NCBI GenBank assembly: GCA_023458595.1
Contig: JAEWYT010000033.1
Coordinates: 1 to 39,195 of the forward strand
Direction: 5' to 3'
Length of the DNA stretch: 39,195 nucleotides
Source: Pseudomonadota bacterium
GTDB taxonomy: Bacteria > Pseudomonadota > Alphaproteobacteria > Rhizobiales > Tepidamorphaceae
Part shown: positions 8,034 through 19,296 of the stretch, one piece after another
Numbering within the stretch: position 1 is the first letter of the stretch
Layout: every line of letters begins with the position of its first letter
The notes under the pieces: model-generated
What the model was told of the DNA's origin: nothing
Seen by the model: only the letters and a program-made list of their open reading frames with translations
The model's database searches: none
Translations under genes and position numbers: made by a program

Positions 8034-8819
8034 TCACACGGGAGCAACAACCCTGGCGAAGGTGAGCACGTCGACGCCGGCCGCCCCGGCGCGCCGCACC
8101 ACCCTGGCGCAGGCGTCGACCGTCGCCCCGGTCGTCATGACGTCGTCGACGATCAGGACCCGGCGCCCCTCGAGGAGGGGCCGGTTCTGCGCGGAGACCT
8201 TGAAGGCTCCGGACACGTTTCGCCGCCGCTCGGCGGCGCTCAGGCCCACCTGGTGGCGCGTGCTCCTCACCCGCGAGACCGCCGCCGGGGCATAGTCGCG
8301 GCCGCAGAGCCTCGCGACCCGCTCGGCGAGCAGCGCCGACTGGTTGAAACGGCGGGCGAGCAGCCGTCCGCGATGCAGCGGCACCGGCACGACGACGGTG
8401 CAGTCGCGCGTCAGCTCGTCGCCCGCGCGTGCCATCTGCACGGCCATCACATCGGCGATTTCAAGCCGGTCGTTGAATTTCAGGGCGTGGACGAGCGCCC
8501 GCGCCGGGCCGTCGTAGCGGGCGACGGTGCGTGCCCGGTCGTAGTCCGGCGGGTCGGCGAGCGCCGCCGGACTGACCAGCGGCTCGCCAGAATCGTAGGG
8601 AAACGGCGTGCCGAGCCGCTGGCAGATCGGCGGCGCGACGAAGTCGACCCCGGCCCAGCATGACCCGCACAGGCCCGGCGCGGTCACCTCGCGGCCGCAG
8701 CAGGCGCAGCGCGGCGGCAGCAGGACGTCGACGAGGCGGGCGCCGGCCCGGCGCAGCGACGCCACGGCCCGCGGCAGCGACGCCGCCCGTGCGACCGGTT
8801 GCTCCGTCCCGATGTCCAT
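8034..8819 (-). CDS. comF: ComF family phosphoribosyltransferase-like protein
   Basis: The 261-residue product has an N-terminal zinc-ribbon (CACCGREVTAPGLCGSCW, about residues 38-55) and a C-terminal phosphoribosyltransferase fold with the PRPP loop VLIVDDVMTTGAT. The conserved VVVPVPLHRGRLLARRFNQS lies between. In naturally competent bacteria ComF takes part in DNA uptake; in most Proteobacteria its substrate is unknown (E. coli GntX is a relative). The ATG at 8817-8819 is chosen because the frame upstream turns R/S-rich and lies antisense to the methyltransferase gene. It is divergent from that methyltransferase and upstream of grxC. Confidence 0.92.
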   Translation of the reverse strand: MDIGTEQPVARAASLPRAVASLRRAGARLVDVLLPPRCACCGREVTAPGLCGSCWAGVDFVAPPICQRLGTPFPYDSGEPLVSPAALADPPDYDRARTVARYDGPARALVHALKFNDRLEIADVMAVQMARAGDELTRDCTVVVPVPLHRGRLLARRFNQSALLAERVARLCGRDYAPAAVSRVRSTRHQVGLSAAERRRNVSGAFKVSAQNRPLLEGRRVLIVDDVMTTGATVDACARVVRRAGAAGVDVLTFARVVAPV

Positions 8820-8940
8820 GCCCCTCGCCCTGACGCTGGGGAAACCGTCGGATTTCGCCGGACCGCCGTCAAGCGCCTTTGACCGCGCGCCCGACAGGCG
8901 CCATATCTGGCGGCAGGACCTCCAGCCGGGATATCCACCC

Positions 8941-9861
8941 GTGACCGACGGGCTCACCCTCTTCGACCGGACCGCGCTCGCCCGCAACCGCGGCCGCGCC
9001 GCCGACACGCTGGCCGGGGCGGATTTTCTCCTCGCGGAGGCGACCGATGGGCTGCTCTCGCGCTTCTTGCCGGTTACGCGCGGGTTTCCCTTCGCCCTCG
9101 ATCTCGGCGCCCATGACGGACGCGTCGGAAGGGCGCTTCTCGCGGCCGGCACGATCGGCACGCTCGTCAGCACGGAGAGCTGCCCCGCCCTTCTCTCCCG
9201 CCTGCCCGCGCCGCGCCTCGCCGCGCACGAGGAAACCCTGCCGTTCCGCGACGAAAGCCTCGACCTCGTCGTCTCCGCCCTGACCCTGCAATGGGTGAAC
9301 GACCTGCCCGGCGCGTTCCTCCAGATCCGCCGTGTGCTGCGGCCCGACGGCCTGTTCCTCGCCGCGATCGTCGGCGGGGAAACGCTCCGGGAGCTGCGCG
9401 AGGCGTTCGTCGCCGCCGAAAGCGAGATCGTCGGCGGGATCACCCCGCGCGTCGCCCCGTTCGTCGAGATCCGCGATGCCGGCGCGCTGTTGCAGCGGGC
9501 CGGGTTCGCGCTGCCGGTCGTCGATTCCGACACGCTGACGGTACGCTACGGCGATCCCTTCGCCCTCCTGCGCGACCTCAAGTCGATGGGCTGGTCGAAC
9601 GCGCTCGCCGAGCGCTCCCGCGCGCCCCTTCGCCGCGACGTGCTGATGCGCGCGATGCAGGTCTACGCGGAGCGCAACGCCGATCCGGACGGACGGCTGC
9701 GCGCGACCTTCGAGTTCATCTATCTTTCCGGATGGGCGCCGGACGAGAGCCAGCAGAAGCCCCTCAGACCCGGCACCGCCCGCGCGCGTCTGGCCGATGC
9801 GCTCGGGACGAAGGAGATTTCAACCGGGGCGTTGGCCGGGCCGGGGACCGGTGCGGACTGA
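8941..9861 (+). CDS. SAM-dependent methyltransferase-like protein (BioC/NDUFAF5-like)
   Basis: The 306-residue product begins TLFDRTALARNRGRAA, the usual opening of this alphaproteobacterial family, and carries SAM motif I ALDLGAHDGRVGRAL (about 52-66). The post-motif region is LVVSALTLQWVNDLPGAF, with FLAAIVGGETLRELREAF after it. It resembles BioC and the mitochondrial complex I factor NDUFAF5, an arginine hydroxylase of the methyltransferase fold, so annotation as a methyltransferase may mislead. The GTG at 8941 is chosen for homology. It has no strong ribosome binding site, and in-frame ATGs further up (about 8812-8818) would add some 40 poorly conserved residues and overlap comF. It converges on the Flp pilin gene with 20 bases between stops. 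Confidence 0.85.
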   Translation: MTDGLTLFDRTALARNRGRAADTLAGADFLLAEATDGLLSRFLPVTRGFPFALDLGAHDGRVGRALLAAGTIGTLVSTESCPALLSRLPAPRLAAHEETLPFRDESLDLVVSALTLQWVNDLPGAFLQIRRVLRPDGLFLAAIVGGETLRELREAFVAAESEIVGGITPRVAPFVEIRDAGALLQRAGFALPVVDSDTLTVRYGDPFALLRDLKSMGWSNALAERSRAPLRRDVLMRAMQVYAERNADPDGRLRATFEFIYLSGWAPDESQQKPLRPGTARARLADALGTKEISTGALAGPGTGAD

Positions 9862-9881
9862 GCGAGGTCGGTTCGGGCGGA

Positions 9882-10067
9882 TCACTTATCGAAGCTGTCG
9901 TGGACCTCTTGGAAGTCCGCCTCCAACTTATCGCCGATCTGGAAGATGAGCGCGGCGATGGCGATGCAGGTAGCCGCCGCGATAAGAGCGTATTCGATCA
10001 CCGAGGCGCCGCTCTCGTCGGCGGCGAAAGCACGCAGATGCGTCCGAAGTCGTGATGCCAACATCAT
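9882..10067 (-). CDS. Flp/Fap type IVb pilin, isolated
   Basis: The 61-residue prepilin has a 20-residue leader ending DESG. A mature part ASVIEYALIAAATCIAIAAL follows, with Glu at +5 and Tyr at +6 after the expected cleavage at Gly20, the Flp pilin hallmark recognised by a TadV/CpaA-type peptidase. GAGGG lies 7 bases before the first of two consecutive ATGs. It is downstream of mutT (39 bases) in the same direction, with no tad/cpa assembly gene in the window. It may serve a tad system elsewhere or act as a small membrane protein. Confidence 0.9.
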   Translation of the reverse strand: MMLASRLRTHLRAFAADESGASVIEYALIAAATCIAIAALIFQIGDKLEADFQEVHDSFDK

Positions 10068-10106
10068 TGGCCGGCCCTCGCTGTCCTCGTCATCGCCGGC
10101 GGCGGC

Positions 10107-10520
10107 CTACAACAGATCGCGCAGCACCGGTATCAACGGCTTGTCGGCGGGCGGCATCGGATAATCGCCGAGCCGCATCGGCCTGACCCAGGCGATTTCC
10201 TGCCCCTCGAGAGGCCGGACGTCGCCCTTCCAGCGCCGACAGACGAAAAATGGCATCAAAAGATGAAAGTTCTCGTAACCGTGACTCGCAAAGGACAGGG
10301 GCGCGAGGCAGGACTCGTGAACCTTTATTCCGAGTTCCTCGTCGAGTTCGCGGATCAGCGCGTGTTCCGGCGTCTCCCCGGGCTCCAGCTTCCCGCCGGG
10401 GAATTCCCATAGTCCCCCCATGGACTTACCCGGGGGACGACGGGCGATCAGCACCCGCCCGTCGACATCCACGAGAGCGACGGCGGCCACCAGGACGAGC
10501 GGTCGCCCTTCCGTATTCAT
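10107..10520 (-). CDS. mutT: 8-oxo-dGTP diphosphatase MutT (Nudix)
   Basis: MutT removes oxidised 8-oxo-dGTP from the nucleotide pool, preventing A:T to C:G changes. The 137-residue product has a complete Nudix box at residues 43-65 (GKLEPGETPEHALIRELDEE, then LGI), preceded by LIARRPPGKSMGGLWEFPGG, the usual MutT lead-in. The ATG at 10518-10520 is used; an in-frame extension upstream would overlap the end of argJ and has no conserved sequence. It starts 8 bases after the argJ stop, so it is the third gene of a parvulin-argJ-mutT operon. Confidence 0.95.
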   Translation of the reverse strand: MNTEGRPLVLVAAVALVDVDGRVLIARRPPGKSMGGLWEFPGGKLEPGETPEHALIRELDEELGIKVHESCLAPLSFASHGYENFHLLMPFFVCRRWKGDVRPLEGQEIAWVRPMRLGDYPMPPADKPLIPVLRDLL

Positions 10521-10528
10521 GGTTAAGG

Positions 10529-11770
10529 TCAGCTCCGGTAGTCGGCGTTTACGGAGATGTATCCGTGCGTGAGGTCGCAGGTCCACACCCGCGCCTTTCC
10601 CTCGCCGAGGCCGAGATCGACCCGAATCGCGATCTCCGGCTTCTTCATGTAGGCGGAGACGGATTTCTCGTCGTACGCCGGGTCCCGCTCGCCGTCGACG
10701 GCGACGCGGATGTCGCCGAACCAGATCGCCAGCCTGTCGCGGTCGGCCGGCTCGCCCGCCTTTCCGACGGCCATGACGACCCGTCCCCAGTTCGCGTCCT
10801 CGCCGGCGATCGCCGTCTTCACCAGCGGCGAGTTGGCAATCGCCATGGCGACGCGCTTCGCCGACTTCTTCGACTTCGCGCCCGCGATCTCGACGGTGAC
10901 GAACTTCGTCGCCCCCTCGCCGTCGCGCACCACCATCCGGGCGAGCTCGCCCATCACCTCCTCGAGCGCCTTGCGGAACGGCTTCAGGCCCTTGTCCTTG
11001 GCGTCCGACACGAAGGGCGCGCCGCGCTCCCTGGCCTTGCCGGTGGCGAACAGGAGCACGGTGTCGCTCGTCGACGTGTCGCCGTCGACGGTGATCGCGT
11101 TGAAGGTGTCGCGCGTCGCCCGCTTGAGCAGCTTGTGCAGAGCCGGCGCGGCGATGGCCGCGTCGGTGACGATGAAGCCGAGCATCGTCGCCATGTCGGG
11201 GGCGATCATGCCGGCGCCCTTGGCGATGCCGCAGATCGTCACCTCCGTGCCGCCGAGATCGGCCTTAGCCACCGCGCGCTTCGGGAAGGTGTCGGTCGTC
11301 ATGATGGCGCTCGCGGCATCGGCGAAGCCGTTGGCCTTCGCCTTTTTGGCGAGCCCCCCGAGCACCCTCTCGAACGGGGCCGGATCGAGCGGCTCGCCGA
11401 TCACGCCGGTCGAGGCGAGGAACACCTCGTCCACCTTGCAGCCGACCGCCCCGGCGGCGATCTTCGCGGTCCGGACAACGGCGTCGCGGCCCTTCATTCC
11501 GGTGAAGGCGTTGGCGTTGCCGGAGTTGACCACCAGCGCGCGGGCCTGGCCGCCCGGCAGCTTGTCGCGGCACCACTCGACCGGAGCCGAGGGGCACTTG
11601 GAGCGGGTCAGGACGCCCGCCACCGTGGTGCCCGGGTCGAACACCATCAGCAGCACGTCCTTGCGCTTCTTGTACTTGATCCCCGCTTCCGCGACCGCCA
11701 TCCGCGCGCCGGCGACAGGTGGCAGAGCCGCCGTCTTCGCCGGCCTCAGCGGCGACACCTCGTGAGCCAT
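10529..11770 (-). CDS. argJ: Bifunctional ornithine acetyltransferase / N-acetylglutamate synthase ArgJ
   Basis: ArgJ transfers acetyl from N-acetylornithine to glutamate (and in some bacteria from acetyl-CoA), closing the acetyl cycle of arginine synthesis. The 413-residue precursor carries the self-cleavage motif KGAGMIAPDMATMLGF with the nucleophile Thr195, and VNSGNANAFTG near residue 81, both hallmarks. The C-terminus ISVNADYRS is typical. It lies 26 bases after the parvulin gene and 8 bases before mutT on the same strand. Whether it also uses acetyl-CoA cannot be told from sequence. Confidence 0.97.
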   Translation of the reverse strand: MAHEVSPLRPAKTAALPPVAGARMAVAEAGIKYKKRKDVLLMVFDPGTTVAGVLTRSKCPSAPVEWCRDKLPGGQARALVVNSGNANAFTGMKGRDAVVRTAKIAAGAVGCKVDEVFLASTGVIGEPLDPAPFERVLGGLAKKAKANGFADAASAIMTTDTFPKRAVAKADLGGTEVTICGIAKGAGMIAPDMATMLGFIVTDAAIAAPALHKLLKRATRDTFNAITVDGDTSTSDTVLLFATGKARERGAPFVSDAKDKGLKPFRKALEEVMGELARMVVRDGEGATKFVTVEIAGAKSKKSAKRVAMAIANSPLVKTAIAGEDANWGRVVMAVGKAGEPADRDRLAIWFGDIRVAVDGERDPAYDEKSVSAYMKKPEIAIRVDLGLGEGKARVWTCDLTHGYISVNADYRS

Positions 11771-11796
11771 GTAACGCCCCCAGGCCTTCTGAAGCC

Positions 11797-12681
11797 CTAC
11801 TCCGCCTTTTTCTCTTCGCCGTCGGTCGGCGCGTCCTTGGCCGGCTCTTCCTCCGCCGGCTTGTCGAGACGCTCGACTTCGGCCTTCTCGCGCAGCGCCA
11901 GGATGATGTCGCGCTGCTTCTGCCGGGCGAGCATCTCGTAGAGCTGGTCCTCGACCTCGTCGAAGCCGGGCTTGTCGCGCTTCTCCTCGACCTTGATGAC
12001 GTGCCAGCCGAAATCGGACTTCACCGGCTCCGACACCTGGCCGACGTCGAGCGCGAAGGCGGCCTTGGAGAACTCGGGCACCATCTGCTCGGCGGTGAAC
12101 CAGCCGAGATCGCCGCCCTCCGCGCCCGATCCGGGATCCTTCGACTTCTCCTTGGCGACCTCGCCGAAATCCTTGCCGCCGTCGATCTCGGCCTTGATCG
12201 CCTTCGCCTCGTCCTCGGTCTCGACCAGGATGTGCCGGGCGCGGATACGCTCCTCCGGCGGAATGTCGGCGATCACCTGATCGTAGAGCTTGCGGGCCTC
12301 TTCCTCGGTCGCGACCTCCTTCCCCTGACGGGTCAGGTAGGTCTCCATCAGCAGGCGCTTGACCATGTAATCGATGCGCCGCCTGGTCTCCTCCTCGTCG
12401 GCGAGGCCCTCCGCACGGGCGGCGTCGGCGACGAGCTCGAGATCGGTCAGATAGCTCACCATGTAGTCCTGGCGTTCGGCCTTGGACATCTGCGGAAGCG
12501 TGTCGCGGACGTCGTCGAGAGCCATCTTGATGTCTTTTTCGGTGATTTCCTTGCCGTTTACACGGGCAACCACCTCGTTTTCCTGCGCGGAAAGGGGCGA
12601 TGCGAAGACAATCGCCACGCCGGCGGCCAGGGTGGCGGCGCGCGCAATGCGCGTCAGCGACGGGGGAAGATACGACATCAT
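11797..12681 (-). CDS. Periplasmic parvulin-type peptidyl-prolyl isomerase
   Basis: The 294-residue exported foldase has a signal peptide (ARAATLAAGVAIVFASPLSA, ending near residue 32) and a SurA-like helical N-domain. A parvulin domain at about 145-235 (IRARHILVETEDEAKAI; GGDLGWFTAEQMVPEF; VKSDFGWHVIKVE) is followed by a charged, low-complexity tail (KPAEEEPAKDAPTDGEEKKA). It likely assists outer-membrane or secreted protein folding, and sits back to back with secA, a common alphaproteobacterial arrangement linking export with folding. Two ATGs are adjacent (12681 and 12678); the first is given. Confidence 0.93.
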   Translation of the reverse strand: MMSYLPPSLTRIARAATLAAGVAIVFASPLSAQENEVVARVNGKEITEKDIKMALDDVRDTLPQMSKAERQDYMVSYLTDLELVADAARAEGLADEEETRRRIDYMVKRLLMETYLTRQGKEVATEEEARKLYDQVIADIPPEERIRARHILVETEDEAKAIKAEIDGGKDFGEVAKEKSKDPGSGAEGGDLGWFTAEQMVPEFSKAAFALDVGQVSEPVKSDFGWHVIKVEEKRDKPGFDEVEDQLYEMLARQKQRDIILALREKAEVERLDKPAEEEPAKDAPTDGEEKKAE

Positions 12682-13053
12682 GATCCGGGTTTTCCGTTTG
12701 TTGGTAGCGTTACGCCGGGCGCATATCGCCTCGGCTTTCCGCCCGCGGGCCTGCTCGCGCGCCCGCCGCCCCGAAGTGTGGCGCGCACGACCCGTCGGAC
12801 ACGGGCGCCAAGCTCGCCCAAACCGGCCGCGTTGACAAGGCGAAATCCGACTCTTATCTCACCCAACGTTGTCCACTCGGCCACAAATGCGCCCGGTGCG
12901 TAATGCTACGGTCGCAATCGTAGGGTCGAGTCCGGCCTGCGGGCCGGCCCCGCCGGACCGGGCCAATTCCTGACCGCCGTCGCGACGGCGGCCGCCCATT
13001 TCGCAAGAAGGCTCCCGGCCGTTCCCCGCCGGGGCGCCGGAGAGACGGCACTC
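12682..13053. other. Divergent intergenic region between the parvulin gene and secA
   Basis: This 372-base stretch has no credible gene; its open frames are arginine-rich shadows without conserved sequence. It holds a plus-strand promoter candidate for secA (listed separately) and must also hold the leftward promoter of the parvulin-argJ-mutT operon, which I could not place. About 190 bases separate the secA promoter candidate from its start codon, leaving room for a long leader. Confidence 0.7.
12832..12860 (+). promoter_or_regulatory. Candidate sigma-70-type promoter for secA
   Basis: A perfect TTGACA (12832-12837) is followed by a 17-base spacer and TATCTC (12855-12860). The -35 is consensus and the -10 matches at its first three positions. 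It would give a leader of about 185 bases before the secA ATG at 13054. Confidence 0.5.
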
Positions 13054-15873
<2,820 letters not shown>

Positions 15874-15998
15874 TTTCGCGCCGGCAGGGGGCGACAAGCT
15901 CGCGGCCGGCGCTATATCCATCGACCTAACGGAGCGGACCCGGCGGAGCACGCCGGCGTGTCGGCGAAGAGGCTTTCGCCAGACCGGGAGGGCGTTCC

Positions 15999-17243
15999 AT
16001 GAACGATAGACCGCACAACGACGCGCTCGAGACCGTCATCGGCACGGAAGCCGACGTCCAGTTGCTCTCCAACTGGCTGATCGAGCAGGCGTTCGGCGAT
16101 CCCGACGTGGTCGACGTCTTCGTCGGCCTGTGCGAGCGCCTCGTCGCCATCGGCGTTCAGGTCGACCGCGCCAACCTGGCGTGGCCGATCCTGCACCCGC
16201 TGTTCACCGCCGAAGCGATCGTCTGGCATCCCGGCATGGGCGCCACCCTGGAGATGCTGGCCCACAGTACCGCCGACAAGGCCGACTGGAAGAGGAGCCC
16301 GTTGCGGCACGTCGTCGAGAACGATCTCAGCGTCTTCCGCCGCCGGCTTTCCGATCCGAAGGATCGCAAGGGTTTCCCGATCCTCGAGCGCCTCGGCTCG
16401 GAAGGGATGACGGACTACGTGCTGTTCGCCACGCGCTTTGCCATTCCGCGCGTCACCGACAAGGGCGAGCCGGGCGGCGTCCTCGTCAGCTGGGCGACGA
16501 AGCGTCCCGGCGGCTTCACCGACCGCGAGTTCGCCACCCTGCAGCGTCTGCAGGGCCGTCTGGCCATCGCCGCGAAAACCATTCTGCTGAGCCGCGTCAC
16601 CCGGAACATCGCCGACGCCTATCTCGGCCGCATCGCCGGCCGCCGGGTGCTGTCCGGCCAGATCCGCCACGGCGACGGCGAGACGATCGAGGCGGTCGTC
16701 TGGTATTCCGACCTGCGCAATTCGACCGCGCTCGCCGAGGCCATGCCGGAGGACGAGTACATGAAGATCCTCAACCGCTACTTCGAATGCTCGGCGGGCG
16801 CCGCGCTCGCATGTGGCGGCGAGGTTCTCGATTTCATCGGCGACGCCGTGCTGGCGATCTTTCCGCAAGAGGCCGCGGGCGGCCTCCCCGAGGCGGCCCG
16901 GGCGGCCTGCCGTGCGATCGAGGAGGCCGACCGGCGCCGTGTCGCCATGCTGGCCGACGATCCGTCGCTGCCGCTCGATTTCGGCATAGGCGTCGATGCC
17001 GGCCGACTGAAGTTCGGCAATATCGGCGTCCCCGAGCGCCTCGCCTTCTCCGTCATCGGTCCGACAGTCAACAAGGTCGCCCGTGTCGAGAAATACACCA
17101 AGGAGCTCGGTGTCCTCGCCCTAGCCACCCCGAAGATCGCCGACGCCTCGCCCGGCTACTGGCGCGCGGCGGGCGATCATCGCCTGCCCGGCCTGTCGGC
17201 ACCGGTCGGCCTCTGCGCCTGGGCGGGCAACGGCGGATCTTAG
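15999..17243 (+). CDS. Class III adenylate/guanylate cyclase with unusual substrate residues
   Basis: The 414-residue soluble protein has a roughly 200-residue N-terminal sensory-like region, with no membrane segment. A class III cyclase domain covers about 230-400. Both metal aspartates are present (Asp238 in VVWYSDLRNST, Asp282 in FIGDAVLAIF), as are transition-state Asn358 and Arg362 (VNKVARVE). The position usually held by the purine-selecting Lys is Asp278 (VLDFIGD), and the partner position is Ser351 (FSVIGP), so product identity is uncertain. Many rhizobial relatives share this general layout. GGGAGGG precedes the ATG. It follows secA in the same direction but is probably a separate unit. 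Confidence 0.9.
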   Translation: MNDRPHNDALETVIGTEADVQLLSNWLIEQAFGDPDVVDVFVGLCERLVAIGVQVDRANLAWPILHPLFTAEAIVWHPGMGATLEMLAHSTADKADWKRSPLRHVVENDLSVFRRRLSDPKDRKGFPILERLGSEGMTDYVLFATRFAIPRVTDKGEPGGVLVSWATKRPGGFTDREFATLQRLQGRLAIAAKTILLSRVTRNIADAYLGRIAGRRVLSGQIRHGDGETIEAVVWYSDLRNSTALAEAMPEDEYMKILNRYFECSAGAALACGGEVLDFIGDAVLAIFPQEAAGGLPEAARAACRAIEEADRRRVAMLADDPSLPLDFGIGVDAGRLKFGNIGVPERLAFSVIGPTVNKVARVEKYTKELGVLALATPKIADASPGYWRAAGDHRLPGLSAPVGLCAWAGNGGS

Positions 17244-17313
17244 CCGCGGCGATGTCGTCTCCCCGCGCGGCGCTTCGGCGCGGATCGGTTCGGAAAAGCC
17301 CCTTCCTATCAAC

Positions 17314-17408
17314 GCCGACGGCGAGACACCGGCCGGGTTCACCGTCGGCCGCGCCGCGCTGACGGTCCTCGCGCCGGCGCCTTCGGGCTGAAGGGGTCGC
17401 GCCGACGG
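17314..17408. repeat. Three copies of an 8-base element able to form alternative stems
   Basis: GCCGACGG occurs at 17314-17321 and 17401-17408, with its reverse complement CCGTCGGC at 17342-17349 between them. The middle copy could pair with either flanking one, giving mutually exclusive hairpins in the 220-base gap before the permease gene. GC-rich 8-mers recur by chance, so a regulatory role is speculative. Confidence 0.4.
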
Positions 17409-17463
17409 TCCGGGATCGATACACAATTGAGTCTTTCGGGACTGCACGGGCCGGTTCGATCGG

Positions 17464-19239
17464 ATGACTTACGACCAGATCTTCCTGTTCTCGCTGTTCG
17501 GCGCCGTTTTCGCGCTGATGCTGTGGGGCCGTTTTCGCTACGACGTGATCGCCTTCACCGCGCTGCTGGTCGCGATCCTCGCCGGCCTCGTGCCCAGGGA
17601 CGCCGCCTTCTCGGGCTTCGGCCATCCCGCGACGATCATCGTCGCCCTCGTCCTCGTCGTCTCGCGCGGCCTCGTCAATTCGGGCGCGATCGACATCGTC
17701 ATGCGCTTCCTCGCCGATGGCGGAAAGAACGTCGGCGCGCATATCGCCCGGCTCGCGGGGATCGGCGCTGCCCTGTCGGCCTTCATGAACAACGTCGCCG
17801 CGCTCGCGCTGCTGATGCCGGTCGACATCCAGGCCGCGTTGAAGGCCGGACGCAGCCCGGCGCTCACCCTGATGCCGCTGTCGTTCGCCACCATCCTCGG
17901 CGGCCTCGTGACCCTGATCGGCACGCCGCCCAACATCATCGTCGCCTCCTACCGCGCTCAGGCGCTCGGCGAAAGCTACCACATGTTCGACTTCGCCCCG
18001 GTAGGCCTCGCCTGCGCGATCGTCGGCGTCGTGTTCGTGGCCACCGTCGGCTGGCGGCTTATCCCGAAGTCGGCGACCGAGCGCGACTCCGGGTCGGAAC
18101 TCCGCGACATCCACGGCTATGTCGCCGAGCTGGTGGTCGCGGAGAAATCGACCGCGGTCGGCAGGAAGGTGGCCGATCTCGACGAAGCCGCCGAGGAGCA
18201 TGAGGTCAGCGTCATCGGGCTCGTCCGGCACGGCGCGCGCCTGCCCGGCGGCGCGCGGCGCGAGGAGATCAGGACCGGCGACATCCTCGTCGTCGACGCC
18301 ACCCCGGAGGCGATCGACGCCTTCGTCGGCGCCCTCAAGCTCGGCTTCATAGGCGAGAAGAAGCACCGCGAGGAGGCGGGCGCCGATCTCGCGGTGATAG
18401 AGGTCGTCGTCCCGCAGGACGCCCGTATCGTCGGCCGCTCCGCCGACGACGTGCGCCTGCTCACCCGCTATGGCGTGACGCTGCTCGGCATTTCCCGAAG
18501 GGGCAAGCGCTTCCGCGAGCGTGTGCGGCGTCTGCCGATCGAGGCGGGCGACATCCTGCTGATTCTCGGCCCCGCCGACCGTCTGGAGGAAGCCTCCGCG
18601 CGGATCGGCTCCCTGCCGCTCGCCGCACGGGGCCTGCAGGTGACCCAGCACGGCCGCGCCTGGCTCGCCGCCGGCATCTTCGGAGCCGCCGTCGCCGCGG
18701 CGAGCTTCGGCCTCGTCTACCTGCCCGTGGCGCTCGCCTTGGTGGTGGTGATCTACGTGCTGACGGACATCATTCCGCTGCGCGAGCTCTACGACAGCAT
18801 CGAATGGCCGGTCGTCGTGCTGCTTGGCTCGATGATTCCGCTGGGTGTCGCGCTGGAGCAATCCGGCGGTACCGAGCTGATCGCCCACGGCCTCGTCTCG
18901 CTGTCGGCCGGCATGCCGGCCTGGGTTCTGCTCACCGTGCTGATGGTGGTCACGATGACGCTGTCGGACGTGCTCAACAACACCGCGACCGCGGTCATCG
19001 CCGCACCGATCGCCGTCGAGATCGCACACAGCGTCGGAGCGAGCCCGGACCCCTTCCTCATGGCGGTGGCGGTCGCCTCGTCCTGTGCGTTCCTGACCCC
19101 GATCGGCCACAAGAACAACACGCTGATCCTCGGCCCCGGCGGCTACGCCTTCGGCGACTACTGGCGCATGGGCCTGCCGCTCGAGATCATCGTCATCGCC
19201 GTCGCGATCCCCGCGATCATGGTCTTCTGGCCGTTCTGA
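17464..19239 (+). CDS. SLC13/DASS-type permease with two TrkA-C domains
   Basis: The 591-residue inner-membrane protein resembles SLC13-family sodium/anion symporters (citrate, dicarboxylate, sulfate). N-terminal helices include the signature AFMNNVAALALLMPV and LIGTPPNIIVASYR. A cytosolic insert at about 215-385 holds two RCK_C/TrkA-C-like domains (AVGRKVADLDEAAEEHEVSV; RIVGRSADDVRLLTRYGVTL), typical of regulatory ligand sensing. The second helical half has TLSDVLNNTATAVIAAP and SSCAFLTPIGHKNN. Substrate cannot be deduced. The ribosome binding site at 17464 is weak, but the first helix follows immediately. A strong terminator follows. Confidence 0.92.
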   Translation: MTYDQIFLFSLFGAVFALMLWGRFRYDVIAFTALLVAILAGLVPRDAAFSGFGHPATIIVALVLVVSRGLVNSGAIDIVMRFLADGGKNVGAHIARLAGIGAALSAFMNNVAALALLMPVDIQAALKAGRSPALTLMPLSFATILGGLVTLIGTPPNIIVASYRAQALGESYHMFDFAPVGLACAIVGVVFVATVGWRLIPKSATERDSGSELRDIHGYVAELVVAEKSTAVGRKVADLDEAAEEHEVSVIGLVRHGARLPGGARREEIRTGDILVVDATPEAIDAFVGALKLGFIGEKKHREEAGADLAVIEVVVPQDARIVGRSADDVRLLTRYGVTLLGISRRGKRFRERVRRLPIEAGDILLILGPADRLEEASARIGSLPLAARGLQVTQHGRAWLAAGIFGAAVAAASFGLVYLPVALALVVVIYVLTDIIPLRELYDSIEWPVVVLLGSMIPLGVALEQSGGTELIAHGLVSLSAGMPAWVLLTVLMVVTMTLSDVLNNTATAVIAAPIAVEIAHSVGASPDPFLMAVAVASSCAFLTPIGHKNNTLILGPGGYAFGDYWRMGLPLEIIVIAVAIPAIMVFWPF

Positions 19240-19245
19240 AACGAA

Positions 19246-19269
19246 AGCGCCCGGGCGGACCCGGGCGCT
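19246..19269. terminator. Bidirectional intrinsic terminator between the permease and L,D-transpeptidase genes
   Basis: A perfect 10-base stem AGCGCCCGGG / CCCGGGCGCT closes a CGGA loop, lying 6 bases after the permease stop and 27 bases after the stop of the facing gene. On the minus strand the stem is followed by TTTCGTTTC, a T-rich tail, so it is strongest for the L,D-transpeptidase transcript and plausibly serves both. Confidence 0.85.
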
Positions 19270-19296
19270 CGATCGATCGCGTATCGCCTGCCCCGG

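Noticed and set aside
17068..19110. A 680-codon minus-strand frame across the permease gene
   Set aside because: Arg/Asp/Gly/His-rich antisense shadow; the plus-strand product has clear membrane segments.
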